Assembly: GCA_019044685.2 (NCBI GenBank)
Contig: JAGTXX020000012.1
Location: forward strand, 620,001-684,000
Direction: 5' to 3'
Origin: Nannochloris sp. 'desiccata'
Lineage: Eukaryota > Chlorophyta > Trebouxiophyceae > Chlorellales > Chlorellaceae
Length of the DNA: 64,000 nt
Position 1 is the stretch's first letter, and every line of letters starts with the position of its first letter. A program made the position numbers and the translations under genes. The notes under the pieces were generated by a model. That model worked only from the letters and a program-made list of their open reading frames with translations. It was not told the DNA's origin and made no database searches. This document shows positions 20,691 through 32,458 of this stretch, piece by piece.

Positions 20691-20878
20691 ACAATTGTGG
20701 GCTTGCTCTCTCGACCATAAACGAGAAGCTCTTCAAGCAATTCTTAAAGACCTACCCTTTAGACATTCTAAGCGTGGTTCTTAGGAGGCCAGCATATACA
20801 CGTATCCCCTTAAATAAAGAACAAGTCGAACAAATACAAGTAGAGAAGATAAAACTGTCGGCGGGCGTCTCTTATTGA
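20636..20878 (+). CDS. Possible terminal exon of an unrecognised plus-strand gene
   Basis: The frame ends with a protein-like stretch (KLFKQFLKTYPLDILSVV, then NKEQVEQIQVEKIKLS) and a TGA, followed about 40 bases later by AATAAATAAA. No start codon or family is recognised, and it overlaps the upstream portion of the minus-strand gene model, so at most one reading is likely to be right in the overlap. Function unknown. Confidence 0.25.
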   Translation, partial: RGHSSAPSKSSRKPLAETHNCGLALSTINEKLFKQFLKTYPLDILSVVLRRPAYTRIPLNKEQVEQIQVEKIKLSAGVSY

Positions 20879-21291
20879 AGTCTTATTGCATAACCCTTGC
20901 TCCTTTCCCGCTCCTAAATAAATAAATCAGTAGATTACCCAGTTTTACACTATTTTCTTTTTGTTAACGCCGTACTTGATTAATACATACGTCTACTTAC
21001 CTGCACTCGCTAGCTGTTCTTTCTTCTTTTAGTTTCGAAAATTTTCCCGTATTCACTCATTTTCCACATTTCTTTGTAAATGTTTCCAAGAGAATTACGA
21101 GCCCCTCCTCAAGGAGCCTAATAAAGTACTATAGCGTACTGTCAGAGCTAGGATCTGGTAGCGCAGATCAAACCTGTATACAGCACTCTGGGCAGCCACT
21201 TCCATCCAAGTTGGCGGGAAAACAGCTTAGGCAACTCAACTGCTGGACTAAAATTGAAAATGACCACTATATGATTCATTAAATTTAAATA
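20879..21291. other. Intergenic: promoter of the DCAF15-like gene
   Basis: A minus-strand ATG at 21205 opens a 36-codon frame with protein-like composition and a possible donor, which could be the first exon of the unrecognised minus-strand gene, but I cannot connect it. Otherwise empty. Confidence 0.3.
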
Positions 21292-23402
21292 ATGAAACGA
21301 AAATTAGATGAAATAGGTCCGAACGTTGTTCACAAGGTCCTTGGTGCCCAGCTTGGGCGACCTGGCAGTAATTTGATCCCTCAAATTACAGTCGGGAACA
21401 AATTTCATTCGATTAGAGACATCTTAGACGCCGATGAGGAACTGAAAAGTAGGTTTAAATGACAGTATTCCTCAAGTCGCTTCGATTTCCCTTACTGCAC
21501 CAGCTTGAACAATGCCTTGATCAAGGCCCTTTTTAGTTTTCACCGCTGACGCCCTTTTGTTGCATTCTAACTGATTTTCGAAACTGACGTACAAAATCTT
21601 CCCCTCTCTCTACAGCGTGCATCATTCTTGGTTTCTCCCGTGATGGGAACCACCTCATCTCGTACACCACCCAAGATTGCCCAGCATCGAATGGGTTGGA
21701 CGGTTTCAATCTTCAGCTTTGGAGTTTCACGCCTGAACAGCCTTGCCGCAAGCTCTGGTCCCTCCCACTTTTCAAACCACCTGTCCAAGATGAGGCTAAT
21801 GAACATATTTATGGTGGAGCGAGTTGGTTGACATGTGAAGTTAATATCTACGAGACAACCGATAGCAGTCTTTTGATTGTACATGGTCGCTCGGATGTAG
21901 ATAGACATAATGGTTATTCACGCGAGATAACACATCAATTTGCCGTATGTCCTGGAACTGGAGCCCTTGTTTCTTTCTACTCTTCATTTTCTTCATTAAA
22001 TAATAGCAACGGTAGTGGTGGTGGTGGTGGTGGTGCCGGCAATGGCGGTGCTTCATTAGATCAGACTTTGCATATGTCTACTGCGCATTTTGTTGCTATA
22101 TCCTCTGACCAGTCTCTTGCCTCTCGGTTCCCTGTTATGGAAACGGTCCTTGAGCCTGAGGTATCGATCATGGAGATACCCGAACTGGTTCCTACTCCTT
22201 GTGCTGCTGCTGCTGGCGGTGACGGTGGCGGTGCTGGAGATGGTTTTGGGACACCAACAACGGTGGCTATTGGAATTAACCATGGATCGATGGTATACTT
22301 TGCACACGTACGTCTAGGTCTCCCAAGCAGTGAACGAGAGGGCTGGACAACCTACACTGAACAATATGATCCCAAGGGAACATCAGAGCAGAGGCAAAAA
22401 CCACTGGATGCAAAGGCTTCTTTAGATTGGAGGTCCTGCTGGGGGATGAATGCTGAGTCCGGTCCACAGAAAGAAAATATATGGATATTAAGCGACGATA
22501 TGAGATGGCAAAATGAGCTGCATTTTAAAGAAACTTCGGTAGCAAGAGGCAGTACGATTACGGCTGGTACTGGTAGCGCCATTAGTAATAGACCTCCTAG
22601 ACCTCCTAGAACTGAAAAGATCCAGCAAGTAACGCGTGGTTTACATATTGCTGTGAGAATGCCAGCATTGCATCTTGATTTTGACGCTGTTCTTAGCGCA
22701 TTTCTCACGCGACACAAGCTTTCCATTTCATGTATTGACGATTATTATACTCAAAGAGTGGTTGATACAGGGCATTGTGTACACACTACTGAAGATGTCT
22801 TGGCGACTGAGAGGAGCAACGCATTTAATAGTAATCATTATTTTGAGATTCCGTGTGTTTCCTCCCATCTACCGAATGAGCCTGGTCTCGTTTTCGCTGT
22901 AGTCGTCAAATTCCACGATGCGGAACTCAAACAACAGCTTGCAGATTGCCACCTCCAGAACGAGCATAGTAGTAGCGACCACAACGAAGAGAATGAGCAA
23001 CAGCCTGCCGCTCGCCCTGGTGTTCGGCCCCTATTTAAAACGGGCATAGTAACTATCTTTGCCCACACCTCTGCTATGAGTGGGATATCTCACATCATGG
23101 CTGAGTTCCCAATTTTTGAATTTAAAGACCCTAAAAAGCCTGATTTATCATTTTATCAAGAGCCTTGCGAAAGAAACAAGTCAAAACCTCCTCTTCAAGT
23201 ATTTCAAGAAAAATTAGCGGTGTCATCGTCATTTGAAAACAGCCTTATGGTGCTTAGTAACTCAAAAATGATACGGGAACAAGGCTCGTTAAGCGCATTG
23301 TATCATCCGGTACTCCCGCAATGGTTGATTGGGTTCAATCAGTCCATCGAAAGAATGCAGAAACTGGCTACGGACCGTTGGAAAACTGGTGGTCTTTTTT
23401 AA
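21292..23402 (+). CDS. DCAF15-like protein (DDB1/CUL4 ligase substrate receptor candidate)
   Basis: Exons 21292-21448 and 21616-23402 give 647 aa. The N-terminus resembles the DCAF15 WD40 domain: a basic helical start, then ILGFSRDGNHLISYTT across the splice and FNLQLWSF, comparable to the human FLGFSRCGRYVLSYTS region. A later block LHLDFDAVLSAFLTRHKLS parallels the C-terminal DCAF15 segment. Two Gly/Ala-rich insertions (around 22010-22045 and 22200-22245) and an acidic, His/Glu-rich stretch near 22980 interrupt the domain. DCAF15 recruits substrates to the CUL4-DDB1 E3 ligase in the nucleus. The match is by remembered motifs and is moderate. Confidence 0.6.
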
Positions 23403-24330
23403 AAAGCCAATCTTCCAACGCTACCCATGGGTGGTGGTAATTTGGGCTACGTAGAGCGAGGGAAATGCTCTTTGGAGAAAGCAAAACTGCAGGGAGAAGG
23501 TGTTGAGCGTATTAATCAAGGTTACATGTGTAGGAGATCTAAAGAAAAGCGTGACTACAGACGGTCTCTCTCTGCTCGAAGCTCGGCGGCGGCGGTGGAG
23601 ATGCTACAATGATGCTCATTGTATAAAGCTAGAACCCAATGCGGCCTTATCAAAGCTAGAACCCTGTCAATGCTCTTTTATTAACCACAAATGATGAAAT
23701 ATAGTAGCAGAGGTAGTATAGACAGTATACACGTACGCACGGTCTTTAAAAACTTGAACCAAGTAGTTTACCATGGCCTGGGGAAGTTTCCAAAAATTTC
23801 TCACGAGCACTTTGCAGATGTCCAGAGGTCCGGACCCGCGCGTCGGTATGACGCGCTGGGAAATTTTTAATGCCTAAATGGTAGCGAACCCTTACCTATG
23901 GCTGAGATACGGTGGTATACTCGAGAGAAAGGTGCGGGGCAGTGTTAGTGGCGGTACTCGCAAAAGACACAAGGTAAAGAAAACCACGAATCGAAAGCTT
24001 GTTTATAGCATATTTACACAACGTATACAAGTTTTGAGAGAGAAAAAGATGAATATGTACACGGAGATTAAAGTTAAATATTCGTATTAAGGCCAAGACG
24101 ACAACGGTTAAAATTAAAAAATTAATTAATGTGAATAGTTATCTAAGTTTTGAGTTTAAGAAAGGGGAGTTTATAGTTTTACTTTGTTGTTATTCATTAC
24201 CGATATTGGTATTACCAAGTAACAAGTAATAAATGAGATTCAATACTCAAACCAATTTGACGAATTGTATTCAATCAGTCAATTAATCAGAAAGAAAGAA
24301 AGCGGCCACTTTGACTCTCAGGCAAATTAA
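23403..24330. other. 928-bp intergenic region between convergent genes
   Basis: No supported gene. A direct repeat AAAGCTAGAACCC occurs at about 23626 and 23651. A perfect 7-bp inverted repeat, GCGCGTC/GACGCGC with a 5-base loop, lies at 23838-23856. The rest is AT-rich. Confidence 0.45.
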
Positions 24331-26267
24331 TTAATTTTCTTCATCAGCAGTACGGAAAGGAAACGCTGCTTCCACACAAACAGGCAATTCCGCATGTGGA
24401 GCTCCCTTCATTCCAAAAAAGGGAGAGACCAACGCTTCCCCAGCAAGCAAACCAGAATTAAAAGGTTTGAAATGAGCTCCAAGGATCATTCTCGTTCGAC
24501 GGAATGCAGCAAAACACCGTACTCGAGCACCATACACAGCCTCACTCGCTTGTTGAGAGGTAGATTGAGCAGACTCTGGAGTTGCTTGACATCTTTTATT
24601 CTTTTTATTCTTCTTTCCCATCACTTTAAGGTGTGTGGGGTCTTCTAAAGAGGCAAAATATGCTCTCATCTTGACGCCCGTTACATGGTGTACTAAAGAA
24701 GCAAAGAGATTCACATCTCTTTCATCTTCTTTTGGCCAGACACGGTCATCTAGCGCAACAGCTAAGGCTAATAACAAGTGGAAAACGTCCCCTTTGCGTT
24801 CCCAAAAGTGCCTATACATTCTCTCGATTGGACCGCGAGGGGCAGTTGCCATTTGTATAGCGGATTTTGCTGCATTTTTGGCGGCAGCAAGCTTCTTATG
24901 CTTCCTTCTACATTTAGTAGACGGGTCAAGGATAGCAGCAAATCTATTACCCTTCAACTGACCAAATCTCCATCGCTGTAATCTACTGCTTCCCGACCCA
25001 ACGTTGCCTTCGTTGCTCACCATATCAATGATCTGTCGCTTACTATCTGCACCCAAAGGGATACCCTTTTGTGCAAATACTTCTTGAATATTTCTCAAGG
25101 TCTCTTCAGGTTCATGGCCACCGGCAGCTTGTGCTAACGTCTCATTAAATTCACCAACCCCATAATCAATAATTTTAAATTCAATATGAGGACCTAATGG
25201 CTCTAAATTTCCATCGGAATCACAAGAAAATCCAGCTATAGGAGGTGGAGCTGAACATCCCTTGCCTACTTGAGTTCTCCGCCACGCTGAGCTGCGACCG
25301 GGGAGCAACGACGCCCCTGTGGGACATGTGACGCATTTTTTAGCAGGGTTCCTCGCAGTTTCTAATGCTTCTACATTGGCATCTTGAGCTCCCTTTTGTA
25401 CATCGGGGAATAATGCAGGATAGTGCTCCATCACATTGCCTAGGCCTAGATCCGCGTGATTAAAACCAAGCGCCCGTTGTGCCCTATCAAGAGCCGAAAA
25501 AACCTGAAACAGCATTTCCCTAATAAAATGAATATTATGGAAGCTAGGATCAGCCACTCGTTTTGAAATGGGCCATCCATTGACACGTTCCATTATCATT
25601 CCTTGGAATGTCGCTTGACCTTTCTTTTCGTCGTGGACTATCACCATGCAATCACATGTGCGTACAAAACCGGGGAGACTGCCGTCTGGTTCTTCAAGTG
25701 CAGCTTTTAATTGCATTCCTAGCTCCCATTCAGCTTGTAAATTAAGCATAGAGGATGCCATGGAACTAAGGAAATTGTGGCTTAGATCTTGGTGGCCTAG
25801 TTTTAATACTTTGCCATTGGGAGTTCCATCGGCGTGGACGAGATCAAAAACTTTGGCTTGGACGCCAGCGCCGAGTTCTCTACCTAGGAATACACCCTCA
25901 GTGACCTACATGAGCGAGAGAGGATTATTTTTGAAGATTAGAAGTGTGATAGATAACTTGAATAATAATATAAGTTGGAATTAATTGCCAACAAAAGAGG
26001 CGTCCGGAAGGAATGAGAGATTTTGCACCCTTGATGATTTTTAAGGCAATGTCCCGGCAAGATGCACTGGCAGTAGGGTTACGCCATCTCTAAATAGCGC
26101 ATTTTCATAATCACAAGGAAATAGAAGCTCACCTCAACGCCAGTTTTGGCAACGAAGCCTTTGGACATCACTCGAGCACATGCTCGCGGCGATCTAGAGC
26201 CTGAAGAAGAGGGAGTCTCTGGCCCATCTAGGCTACCCTCATTTACTGGATTTTCAGAATTGATCAT
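24331..26267 (-). CDS. Atypical protein-kinase-like fold protein
   Basis: Exons 26133-26267 and 24331-25905 join in phase 0 to 569 aa. The second exon opens with a Gly-rich loop (FLGRELGAGVQAKVFDLV) and a candidate ATP lysine (GKVLKLGH). The catalytic loop is HADLGLGNVM, with Asp and Asn in the right places, and the metal-binding motif is IDYGVG instead of DFG. This arrangement recalls haspin- or RIO-like eukaryotic-like kinases. A large Ala/Lys-rich insert and a C-terminal region with no known domain follow. The kinase residues appear intact, so activity is possible; substrate is unknown. A short open stretch in the intron (about 26040-26095) could be an alternative exon, but its phase does not fit. 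Confidence 0.68.
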
Positions 26268-26667
26268 CTCAATGCAATTTGCTTGTCCTTTGCAAATCTA
26301 ATTTATCGAATCTTTAAATGTCAACTCTGTAATTTTAGCAAGCTATAGCTGGTTTAACGGCTTTCAGGCTTTGCCATATGTTAACTGGATATTCATACAG
26401 TGTCATATGCAGGTTATCAAGCCTTCATTCGTGAAAAAAAATGTCCAGCTTTTAGCTCACCCAATTTCTCGCGTTATGATGAGCTGGCAAGAAACTCGCT
26501 CCGAGCCGGGAGTTTGTATTACATAGAGATGCAGCGTATTGCGTTCAGTAGATAAATCTGATCATATAATATCTCTGGCCGCCTACTTCCAACTTAGACA
26601 CGTGCATTGGCGGCCCCGCTTAACAAGATCGAAAGAAGAAGAGAGCACAAACCCTCAGACTTTATCA
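26268..26667. promoter_or_regulatory. Shared upstream region of a divergent gene pair
   Basis: About 400 bases separate the start codons of the kinase-like gene (minus) and the lipid phosphatase gene (plus), so both promoters must lie here. The plus frame is open upstream of ATG 26668 to about 26539 but without an ATG. No specific motif identified. Confidence 0.4.
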
Positions 26668-27720
26668 ATGCGCGAAAACGGCCAAGTGCCGCAAAATGAA
26701 CAATTTTGGAAATTCCGTTCCATTCAATGGAAGCAGGTTATACGTCGTCAAGATCACGCAAATCTCATCTTAACCCTCGGCTTGATCATTGCCGTAACCT
26801 TAGTATCCTTTCTTTCCACCCCCAGACAAGACGTCTTCTATATATACGATGCCACTATCTCAAATCCAGATGCTACTAAACATGGATTCGAGCCAACTGT
26901 CCCAAACTGGGTTGCCGTGGTCATCCCCATTCTTATGATGATTTTAACTATAGTCGTTGGAGAGTTCTTTTATAGCAAAAAACAACATCACTCCATCACT
27001 GATGCCGTGGCAGTGACTCTCTACTTCCTTTTAGACGCATTTCAATCATTCTTATGCGCTGTCGTCGTCACCCAAGCCACAAAATATACTGTTGGAAGAC
27101 TCCGCCCTGATTTCTTACCTCGATGCAACCCGATCCCGCCTGCAAATGTCGTTATTCAGTTTGGACAGGACACCCGTAACCTCTATCCTTGCACAAATAC
27201 CGATGAAGATGTAATAAACGAAGGACGATTATCTTTCCCATCAGGGCACACCTCTTTATCTTTCAACGTCATAACCTACGCATCTGCCTATCTAATTTGG
27301 TGTTTCCATATGCGTAGAGAATGGGTTCCTCGATGTAAAGGCCCTCGAGACGAGTTTTTATCCGACTTGAAAAACGTCATTGCAAAGCTATGGATGTTGG
27401 TCATGTTGGCGTTGGCATGGGGTATCTCCATGAGTAGAATAATCGACAATCAACACCACCCTAGTGACGTCGTTGCTGGAATGGTTCTTGGGGTGTTGAT
27501 TGCTATCATGTACATAATGCGAGCAGTGCCCAGATACGCTCGAGTGCTGACCTCAACGTGTGTTGCCTGTGAGGAAATGAAGACGGAGGAAAGAGTGACG
27601 GGAGGGGTAACGGGGGAGATGAGTGAGATAGAGGTGGAAGAAATGGAATCTGGGAATGGGCCTGGGGCGAGTCATCGTAGTAAATTACTAAGTGATAACA
27701 ATCTGAACAAAGAATCTTAA
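26668..27720 (+). CDS. LPP: Lipid phosphate phosphatase (PAP2 superfamily)
   Basis: LPPs dephosphorylate phosphatidic acid, diacylglycerol pyrophosphate and related lipids. The intronless 350-aa protein starts at ATG 26668 and has six membrane segments, as expected. All three catalytic motifs are present: KYTVGRLRPD, PSGHTSLSF (general acid His) and SRIIDNQHHPSDVVAG (nucleophile His and Asp). A cytosolic, acidic Glu-rich tail ends the protein. Upstream in-frame codons lack an ATG. The call is secure; lipid preference is not visible. Confidence 0.95.
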   Translation: MRENGQVPQNEQFWKFRSIQWKQVIRRQDHANLILTLGLIIAVTLVSFLSTPRQDVFYIYDATISNPDATKHGFEPTVPNWVAVVIPILMMILTIVVGEFFYSKKQHHSITDAVAVTLYFLLDAFQSFLCAVVVTQATKYTVGRLRPDFLPRCNPIPPANVVIQFGQDTRNLYPCTNTDEDVINEGRLSFPSGHTSLSFNVITYASAYLIWCFHMRREWVPRCKGPRDEFLSDLKNVIAKLWMLVMLALAWGISMSRIIDNQHHPSDVVAGMVLGVLIAIMYIMRAVPRYARVLTSTCVACEEMKTEERVTGGVTGEMSEIEVEEMESGNGPGASHRSKLLSDNNLNKES

Positions 27721-27958
27721 AAAAAATACAATATAAACAAGAAAACCCTCTGTTTGTTGCTGTGTGCGCTGTTATTCCTCTGTACTGTCTGTGTCTTTTA
27801 AGTTAATATCCGTTGCATATATTTTTCTTTGTGTGTGAGTTATTATTTAAGTTTTTCATATATCTCACAGAATGAGCTCCTCCAGGAGAGAAGCAACTTA
27901 CTGAAGATTGACGCCAATATTTAAGTTTTACAATTTTTTTTGGTATAAAAAATGAATG

Positions 27959-28690
27959 TTATAGAGCTGTTTTTACAGTTTCAGCGGCACTTTCTGGAGT
28001 AATGCTACTCACTGAGGTGGCTTCACTAGCTATGGAATTCGAGCGACGGTGATGATGATGACCTGCGTGTGTAGTTATGAGATCTTTCCTACGTCTTCCT
28101 GTCCGCCTTGCAAGTTCATCTACGTTGATTGGCCTTTGGCACTTTGGCGTAGATTCTATAGTTGGAGAAGGAAGAGGGTTTTCTATATCGTGTTGTAATG
28201 CTTTTTGATTTTCTTGTTCTTGCTCCAACTGCTGCTGCTGCGTCCGTTCTTCTTTTAGTTTTTTGTAAGTTTTGAATCCTCTGACGACGAAATAGACCAA
28301 GACGATGAAGAAAGCAGCTGCAAGCCCTATCCCTAGCCAAAATTGCCATCTATCTAGAATCTGAAGTAGAGCAAAATACATAGAAAATATCGAGATTAAG
28401 GAGCGAATCCAATAAAAAGTAATGAAATGTTGATTAGAATTCTACATACCGGTTTTTCATCATTACCGCCAATGAGTGCACCAATTCCTGGAATGTTCTC
28501 TTGAGGATTAAAATCTACTGTAGCTTGTGATCTGAAAGTGTTAAAGAACAATAAGGAGCGTTAAAGGCGGTAATTGATGAACACAAGGGCAATTTTGGAG
28601 AGCATTTGTGTTCTGAGTTTGTCGTCGGGTTTCTTACCGTGCATGCTGAATTTGGCAAGCAACCAGTAAAATAACCCAAACAACCTCCAT
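27959..28690 (-). CDS. Small type I membrane protein of unknown function
   Basis: Exons 28638-28690, 28450-28531 and 27959-28360 join with matching phases to 178 aa. The product starts with a signal peptide (MEVVWVILLVACQIQHA), has a short lumenal or extracellular part (DFNPQENIPGIG), one membrane segment (WLGIGLAAAFFIVLVYFVV), a basic stop-transfer, and a cytosolic tail with Gln/Glu-rich helix and Ser-rich end. No family recognised. It is divergent from the PLAC8 gene. Confidence 0.7.
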
Positions 28691-29321
28691 TCTTTTGCTA
28701 TAGCTGCATTACAGTGGTAATTGTAGGCGGTGCTTAACGCTGACGAGCTTGTTTTTCAAACGTGAAAATGTTTTGACCGAGAGATTTAAATATAAGACCA
28801 AGAACGAGCATGCTCTGGGAAGATAACCTGGCTCTGCTCTGTGTATCCTTGCTCTGATTAGAAACAATTGCAATACGAGACGTAGCAGAAGCTATGCGCT
28901 TTTAACGCGGAACAACTGCAGTCACCTCTCAAACTCCGTGACGTCATCATGGCTTTAAAGTCATTATATTGGAACAAATTTCGTTGATTCGTTCATTATA
29001 TGTCTCCAAGCACAAACTAATTCAACAAATGGCGCCCACATTGACTGGTTGCAGTGTTGTGAAGTAAATGTATAAAATTGCAACTGCATCCCGGTTAATA
29101 AAAACCAAAGTATTCGTCTTTTCTGCTAAAACCTTGATACAATGGCTCTGTTATATCATACTTGAATTGAACCCAAATCGGCGCAATTGAACCATTCTGT
29201 ATAACAACTAATAACAATTTTCCGTCTCCACTGCCGCCGAATTCGGAGATCACCCAACAGTCCCCTTGCTACACAATTTCTCACAATTTGACAAGCAAAA
29301 CGAACTGAACTGGTCAAGGCA
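28691..29321. promoter_or_regulatory. 631-bp divergent promoter region
   Basis: It lies between the small membrane protein (minus) and a PLAC8 protein (plus). A GTGACGTCATCA-like element, containing the palindrome TGACGTCA, occurs at about 28939-28946, a classical bZIP/CRE-type site. No coding feature. Confidence 0.45.
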
Positions 29322-30581
29322 ATGTGCTCAATATTCGACCGAATATGCTGTAGCTCCTGGACCACTCACTGGACTCCAGATGAAGCTCTTAAAGAAAACT
29401 TCCCACCCCGTCACAGTGACTACCGAGACATGGCTCCACCAGACATGGCTAGCGTCTACGCTGCCCACCAATCTTTAATCCAAGAAGGCAAATGGACCTT
29501 TGGTTTGTTTGAATGTTGGTGCCCTAAAGTCAAAATGGTCAAGCATAGCACACATCTCCCCTGCTGGGATTCTTTTAAAATTAACCCGTGCAGGTGGCGG
29601 GGTATAGTCTTCGGACGTACTTTGGAGGAATGCTATTGGGACGGGCTACGGCAAACGCGATGGGCCCGTACAGTCTACGCTGCAAATTTGGGTAGAGAAT
29701 ATATTCTCCCGGTTCGAGGCGTCGGCAGGCACGGGTATAAAAGTGAAATAAAAGCACTGTGTTGGATGTATTTCCTCATGGGCTGCATCTTTTCTTGCGG
29801 TATTGGGCAAGTATTTTCCCTGTGTGGGAACTTCTGCTTCAATTTTTCTGCGTGCTATAGTTGTCATGCAAGAGAAAAGATTCGAAGAAGGTATAAACTG
29901 CCTCCGGTGTTTGGACTCCCGCCAGGGATTGATGATTTTGTAGCACATTTTTTTTGCCTTTATTGTAGTGTATACCAAGAAATGCGGGAACTTACAATCA
30001 GAGGGGTGGATGGTCCTGGTTTACATATACTAGATGTTCTTCCTGGGTCGTATGCTGCTGCACCAGGGGGGCTGGAAGCAATTTCAATCAGAAAAGCTGC
30101 GGTGGATAAAATGTTGTCAAAGCCTCCGTTGATGTTTGTTTCTAGGCCAAAAAACGATACCAAAACGACTAGTACGCAAGGAAAAACTGGAAAGTTTGTT
30201 AACGATAAGACTAGTAAAGTTGTGGTAGAAAGGCTTGACCAGGAGGAAGAAGGCGAAGTACCGAATGTGACCCTTGAAGGTTTGAAACAAGGTACCGCCA
30301 TCACTCTCCAGCGAATGAAAGGCGCCTTGCTCGGTAGAGAAGCAAGTGATGATTTAGATACAGGTAGTATTGCCTCAGATGATGGTCCTTTTGGATGGAC
30401 TTCAAATTGTACTGTGGTTCCGTGCGTTCAGGAAATGTCAAGAGAGCTGCCAAGGACCCAATCGCTGCCGACGTTGCAAAGTATTTTTGGAGTGGAAGAT
30501 ATAGAGGGAGGTGGAGCAGGGCAGTTGAATGACGTCGGAAGGAGGAATACCTTAGAGAGGTCATGGAGTGTGGTGTATTAG
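29322..30581 (+). CDS. PLAC8-domain cysteine-rich protein, long form
   Basis: The intronless 419-aa protein has a PLAC8 domain with the family pattern: KWTFGLFECWC near the start, a Cys-rich hydrophobic middle (MGCIFSCGIGQVFSLCGNFC), CYSCHAREKIRRRYKLP and the terminal FFCLYCSVYQEMREL. PLAC8 proteins in plants act in metal (cadmium, zinc) resistance or organ size control, usually at the plasma membrane. The usual CCxxxxCPC core is modified here. The C-terminal ~170 residues are polar, with Lys/Thr-rich and acidic segments, absent from typical 150-200-residue members. Domain is clear; role is unknown. Confidence 0.8.
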   Translation: MCSIFDRICCSSWTTHWTPDEALKENFPPRHSDYRDMAPPDMASVYAAHQSLIQEGKWTFGLFECWCPKVKMVKHSTHLPCWDSFKINPCRWRGIVFGRTLEECYWDGLRQTRWARTVYAANLGREYILPVRGVGRHGYKSEIKALCWMYFLMGCIFSCGIGQVFSLCGNFCFNFSACYSCHAREKIRRRYKLPPVFGLPPGIDDFVAHFFCLYCSVYQEMRELTIRGVDGPGLHILDVLPGSYAAAPGGLEAISIRKAAVDKMLSKPPLMFVSRPKNDTKTTSTQGKTGKFVNDKTSKVVVERLDQEEEGEVPNVTLEGLKQGTAITLQRMKGALLGREASDDLDTGSIASDDGPFGWTSNCTVVPCVQEMSRELPRTQSLPTLQSIFGVEDIEGGGAGQLNDVGRRNTLERSWSVVY

Positions 30582-30743
30582 GGGTTTCATAGATGAATAT
30601 AAAGTAGGACCAGGGCTGTCAGGGAGAGAAGAGGAGCAAAGCGCCCGGCCGATATCGATATTCCTCACAATGCTGAATTTTAATTAAATCAGAAATTCCT
30701 TGACGTATTTGCAAACACTAACATTATATCTTATTTAATAACT

Positions 30744-32446
30744 ATGGAGCTCCCTTCAGCGACGACAAGGACGTTGGCTGAGGTCAACTGCCGATGTAAG
30801 TTGTCTCGATCGTTAAATTAACTAGCCCAGTAACCCACCCTGATGAAACGAACTTGTTCAATATTTGCAGTATGTGATGTTGAAGCAAGCAGCCAAAACT
30901 TGGTAAGCAGCTTTTCTTTTGTAAGCTGTAATTTAAGATCAAAAACAATGGTTGTTCACACTTCAATTTTGTTCGTCTCTTTATGCAGCCTGGTCCAGCA
31001 TGCCCGGATATCCTCATTCAATTTGGACAAAATCCTAGTATAGATCCATCCATCATCCCTGTCCGCAGCCCTGCAGGAGTATGGCCTCAAGATTACACCG
31101 ACGGCACCGAGAGCGGTGCAACAGGCCCTTCACTCAGCTTGCAGACCATAACCAAGCCAGCTTTGGATCATATCAAGGCAGCAATGGCACAATTGCATAC
31201 CCTCTTAGGCTCTCGTATCATTGCACCTTTCGAAACCACAACTCAGCCATCACCGTCACTTGCATGGCATCCTCAGCAACCTTTGCTCGCGACAGTAGAC
31301 TCTCAACTAGATAGCAGTCTTCAAATTTTCAACTTTTCTGATAAAATCCCATATTTAGGTCAACAAGCACAGAACTCTTTACCTCCTGTATCCCCATCTA
31401 CTATTTTAAAACACGAATTACAGCAGGGCGCATGCTCCGGAGCCGTCGCATGGCGACCTACACACAGCACAAGCGTTGCTGTTGGCTGCTCCCGCGGTGT
31501 CTGTTTATGGCATAATGTGACAGATACATCTGCATCTGTGGTGTGGCTTCAATCTCCAGGGGAGGCTTCCGTGCATGCTTTGTGTTGGCATCCTCGTGGT
31601 CATCTTCTTGCAGGTGCATCCCTCCACCGCCCTGGCTTCTTTCTATGGGACGTAGCAACAGGTCTAGTGACTTCTATCCGTGCTGGGTTAGAGCATGTCA
31701 ATATATTGCGGTGGTCTCCGTGTGGATGCTACTTACTTGCAGGAGGAAAGGCAGGAAGTTTTAGAGTATGGGAGACGGTGAACTGGAAATCTGCAAAATG
31801 GGCTCTTGGTGGTGGCAGTACATTACGTGCTGGCAATAGTAGTAGTGGTGGTGAATTAGTAGGTGGTGAATTAGTAGGTGCAGAGTGGTCTCCAGATGGG
31901 AGAACTTTATTATTAGCGCATTCTCATCAAGTGGCCGCATTGCATCTGACGGCAGAGGTGCCCGCGTTGACGGCACAAGTGTTGCCTGTTTCTTTGGCTG
32001 AACTCACCACAGCGAGCTCTTCCCCCAAAGTACAGAGTGTTGCGTGGGATCCCAGAGGGCAACGGTTGGCGATCGCTTTAGAATGTAGTAAAAGAGAAGA
32101 ACAAGGAACGCACCCTCAGTCTTCTTCGGCCATGGAGGCAGTCTCCTCTATTGTGGCAATCTATGACGCCCGTTGCGATCCTATTCTAACAGCGAGATTT
32201 ATTGGGTACGCACGTGTAGCACCATTTGGAGCTTCTTCTGGAGCTGGTGGTGATGCGGATTGGGAGATGGTAGAGCCATTAGAAGAAGAAGAAGAGGGAG
32301 CAGCAAGAGTTGTGTTGACGGCAAAAGATTTTTCAAAGAGTGAGAGAGTTGCGATGGCGTTTATGCCGAGTTTCACTCAGGGAGCTGTGTTATCTGTGAA
32401 AAAAGGAGGGTTTATTGGTACTCTGCCTATGTATTTCTCTTTGTAG
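30744..32446 (+). CDS. AAAS: Aladin (AAAS) WD-repeat nucleoporin
   Basis: Aladin is a peripheral nuclear-pore component, also linked to spindle assembly. Exons 30744-30795, 30871-30902 and 30989-32446 give 513 aa with correct phases. The repeats show SLAWHPQQPLLAT, GAVAWRPTHSTSVAVGC, HALCWHPRGHLLAG, ILRWSPCGCYLLAGG, GAEWSPDGRTLL and SVAWDPRGQRLAI. The C-terminus MAFMPSFTQGAVLSV...GTLPMYF matches the aladin ending (FHPSFNKGALLSV...IPLYF in human). An acidic loop (EEEEEG) lies near the end. Two small first exons are supported by phase but have no strong homology. Confidence 0.88.
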
Positions 32447-32458
32447 ATATAGGTTTAA

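Noticed and set aside
26040..26095. Possible extra exon in the kinase-like gene
   Set aside because: Open and protein-like, but its exit phase would create an immediate stop in the next exon.
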